Origin: Hyphomicrobiaceae bacterium
GTDB lineage: Bacteria > Pseudomonadota > Alphaproteobacteria > Rhizobiales > Hyphomicrobiaceae
Length of the DNA: 64,000 bases
Direction: 5' to 3'
Assembly: GCA_022844275.1 (NCBI GenBank)
Contig: JALHMB010000013.1
Location: 1-64,000, forward strand
Below the pieces are notes generated by a model that saw nothing but the letters and a program-made list of their open reading frames with translations, was not told the origin of the DNA and did no database searches. The position numbers were made by a program, and so were the translations under genes. Of this stretch, positions 62,746 to 64,000 are shown piece by piece; the stretch's first letter is position 1; the number at the start of each line of letters is the position of its first letter.

Positions 62746-64000
62746 ATGACCATCCGCAACTTCGATTATCTGTTGCGCCCCCGCTCCGTGGCTCTGATCG
62801 GAGCCAGCTCCAAGCCGGGCAGCGTCGGTCTCATAACTGCACGCAACTTGGTGCGAGGCGGCTTTCAAGGGCCGGTTTCGCTCGTCAATCCAAAATACAC
62901 CGCGATCGACGGACACGCCTGCCATCCATCGATCGCATCACTCCCCGAAGCCCCGGACTTGGCCGTGATTGTCACCCCACCCGCGACCGTTCCCGGCCTG
63001 ATCGCACAGCTCGGCAGCAAAGGAACACGTGCTGCCGTGGTCATCACAGCGGGGGTTCGTGACGACCTGAGGCGCGCCATGCTGGAAGCGGCACGACCGA
63101 ACCTGATGCGCATCCAGGGGCCGAATTGCCTGGGGCTGATGGTACCAGGGATCGGTCTCAACGCGAGCTTCGCGGACGAGCCGCCACTTGCGGGAGACCT
63201 CGCCTTTCTCTCGCAGTCGGGGGCGCTGATTACGGCCATCGTCGACTGGGCCACGGTCCGCAATATCGGCTTTTCGCACGTCGTCTCGCTCGGCGACATG
63301 GCCGATGCCGATTTCGGAGACATGCTGGACTACCTCGCTGGCGACACCAAGAGCCGCGCCATCCTGCTTTACATGGAGGCGGTGACGCACGCGCCCAAGT
63401 TCCTCTCGGCGGCGCGGCGCGCCGCCCGCTCCAAGCCTGTCATCATCGTCAAGGCCGGCCGCGCCGCGACCGGCGCCATGGCCGCCTTTTCCCACACCGG
63501 CGCACTGGCAGGAGCCGATGCCGCCTACGAGGCTGCCTTCCGCAGGGCCGGGTTGCTGCGCGTGCGCGAGCTCGACGATCTCTTCAGCGCGGCAGAGATC
63601 CTGGCTCGCCATCCTAAGCCATTCGGCGACCGCCTCGTCATTCTCACCAACGGTGGGGGAGCCGGCGTGATGGCTGCCGATCGCCTGGGCGATCTGGATG
63701 GACACCTCGCGACCTTGTCGGATGCGACCTGCAAGGCGCTCGATCGCATTCTCCCGCCGACATGGCCCCGCGGCAATCCGGTCGACATCATTGGTGATGC
63801 GGATCCGCAGAGGTATTCGGGCACGCTCGACCTGTTGATGGATGAGGATGCGGCCGATGCCGTCCTGGTCATCAATTGCCCGACGGCATTGACGTCCAGC
63901 ACTGCCGTCGCAGAGGAGGTGCTGGCAGCGCTCGAGCGCCGGCAGAGTGCGGGCCGCCGCAACAAGCCTCTGATCACCAACTGGCTGGGTGATCGCGCGG
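62746..64000 (+). CDS. ADP-forming acyl/acetyl-CoA synthetase family protein (runs off the right edge)
   Basis: 418 residues are visible. The CoA-binding domain (PRSVALIGASSKPGSVG) and ligase domains are intact, with the phosphohistidine His250 in AFSHTGALAGADAAYEA and the QGPNCLGLMVPG block. It is clearly paralogous to the protein at 3777 (same order and close sequence). Whether it also has ATP-grasp and GNAT domains cannot be seen. ATG at 62746 has GGAG about 11 bases upstream. It catalyses acyl-CoA plus ADP plus phosphate to acid plus ATP, or the reverse. Confidence 0.88.
   Translation, partial: MTIRNFDYLLRPRSVALIGASSKPGSVGLITARNLVRGGFQGPVSLVNPKYTAIDGHACHPSIASLPEAPDLAVIVTPPATVPGLIAQLGSKGTRAAVVITAGVRDDLRRAMLEAARPNLMRIQGPNCLGLMVPGIGLNASFADEPPLAGDLAFLSQSGALITAIVDWATVRNIGFSHVVSLGDMADADFGDMLDYLAGDTKSRAILLYMEAVTHAPKFLSAARRAARSKPVIIVKAGRAATGAMAAFSHTGALAGADAAYEAAFRRAGLLRVRELDDLFSAAEILARHPKPFGDRLVILTNGGGAGVMAADRLGDLDGHLATLSDATCKALDRILPPTWPRGNPVDIIGDADPQRYSGTLDLLMDEDAADAVLVINCPTALTSSTAVAEEVLAALERRQSAGRRNKPLITNWLGDRA

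Noticed and set aside
59627-62749. A 1040-codon open frame on the + strand
   Set aside because: Most of it is antisense to the well-supported long-chain acyl-CoA synthetase, and its translation there lacks any family features. Only its last part (after about 61700) matches carrier and adenylation domains.
1-64000. CRISPR arrays, tRNA or rRNA genes
   Set aside because: No regularly spaced direct repeats and no cloverleaf or rRNA-like sequence were noticed on reading either strand. A dedicated scan would be needed to exclude a diverged tRNA.

Overview
The window is GC-rich (above 60% by eye) with alphaproteobacterial gene content, most likely Hyphomicrobiales/Rhizobiales. Support comes from a FixK-type regulator with FixK/FNR boxes, a Crp/Fnr relative of a rhizobial type, a class I PHA synthase with a phasin, and IS66/IS110/IS3/IS481 debris. 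The species cannot be named from this sequence. No rRNA, tRNA or CRISPR array was seen.

Layout. 0-7 kb (genes leftward except the ligase): ftsH 5' end, a frameshifted UspA, a Kef-type K+/H+ antiporter, then an ADP-forming acyl-CoA synthetase/GNAT protein and a FixK-like regulator. 7-10.6 kb: a small HTH regulator, decayed pieces (mannose-6-phosphate isomerase, ECF sigma factor, IS66 tail) and a second Crp/Fnr regulator. 11.5-20.4 kb: transporters (MarC, GntP, a frameshifted MgtC/DUF4010 protein, DASS, a YeeE/YedE pair, a Ca2+/cation exchanger) and Dps. 20.4-36.4 kb: UspA proteins around an eight-gene Mrp-like antiporter operon, a slipin-NfeD pair, a phasin and a zinc alcohol dehydrogenase. 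36.9-45.6 kb: a complete-looking IS110 transposase, an orphan CoA-dehydratase-activase pair, small membrane proteins and phaC. 45.9-52 kb: mostly degraded insertion sequences around an OxyR-like regulator, a truncated TerC and a beta-carbonic anhydrase. 52-64 kb: a PAP2 phosphatase, four tandem UspA proteins, a helix-turn-helix/carbonic-anhydrase fusion, an NSS transporter, a long-chain acyl-CoA synthetase and the 5' part of a second ADP-forming acyl-CoA synthetase.

How it works together. At least nine intergenic copies of the palindrome TTGA-N6-TCAA lie next to genes for UspA proteins, phasin, PHA synthase, acyl-CoA synthetases, sulfur transport and the HTH-carbonic anhydrase. The FixK-like protein at 6.5-7.2 kb carries the E-x-x-S-R recognition helix that reads this site. 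The simplest reading is an oxygen-limitation/energy-stress island: CoA-ester metabolism and PHA storage, ion and pH homeostasis (Mrp, Kef, CaCA, carbonic anhydrases), membrane maintenance (FtsH, slipin/NfeD), DNA protection (Dps) and many ATP-binding stress proteins under FixK/FNR control. Functionally this resembles other dormancy or hypoxia regulons, but that comparison is inference.

The most unusual item is the fusion of an excisionase/MerR-like DNA-binding domain to an apparently catalytic beta-carbonic anhydrase at 54.4-55.4 kb, with an FNR box at class II spacing from its predicted promoter. Decay is widespread: frameshifts, an in-frame amber codon, internal deletions and IS scars show active turnover of this island.
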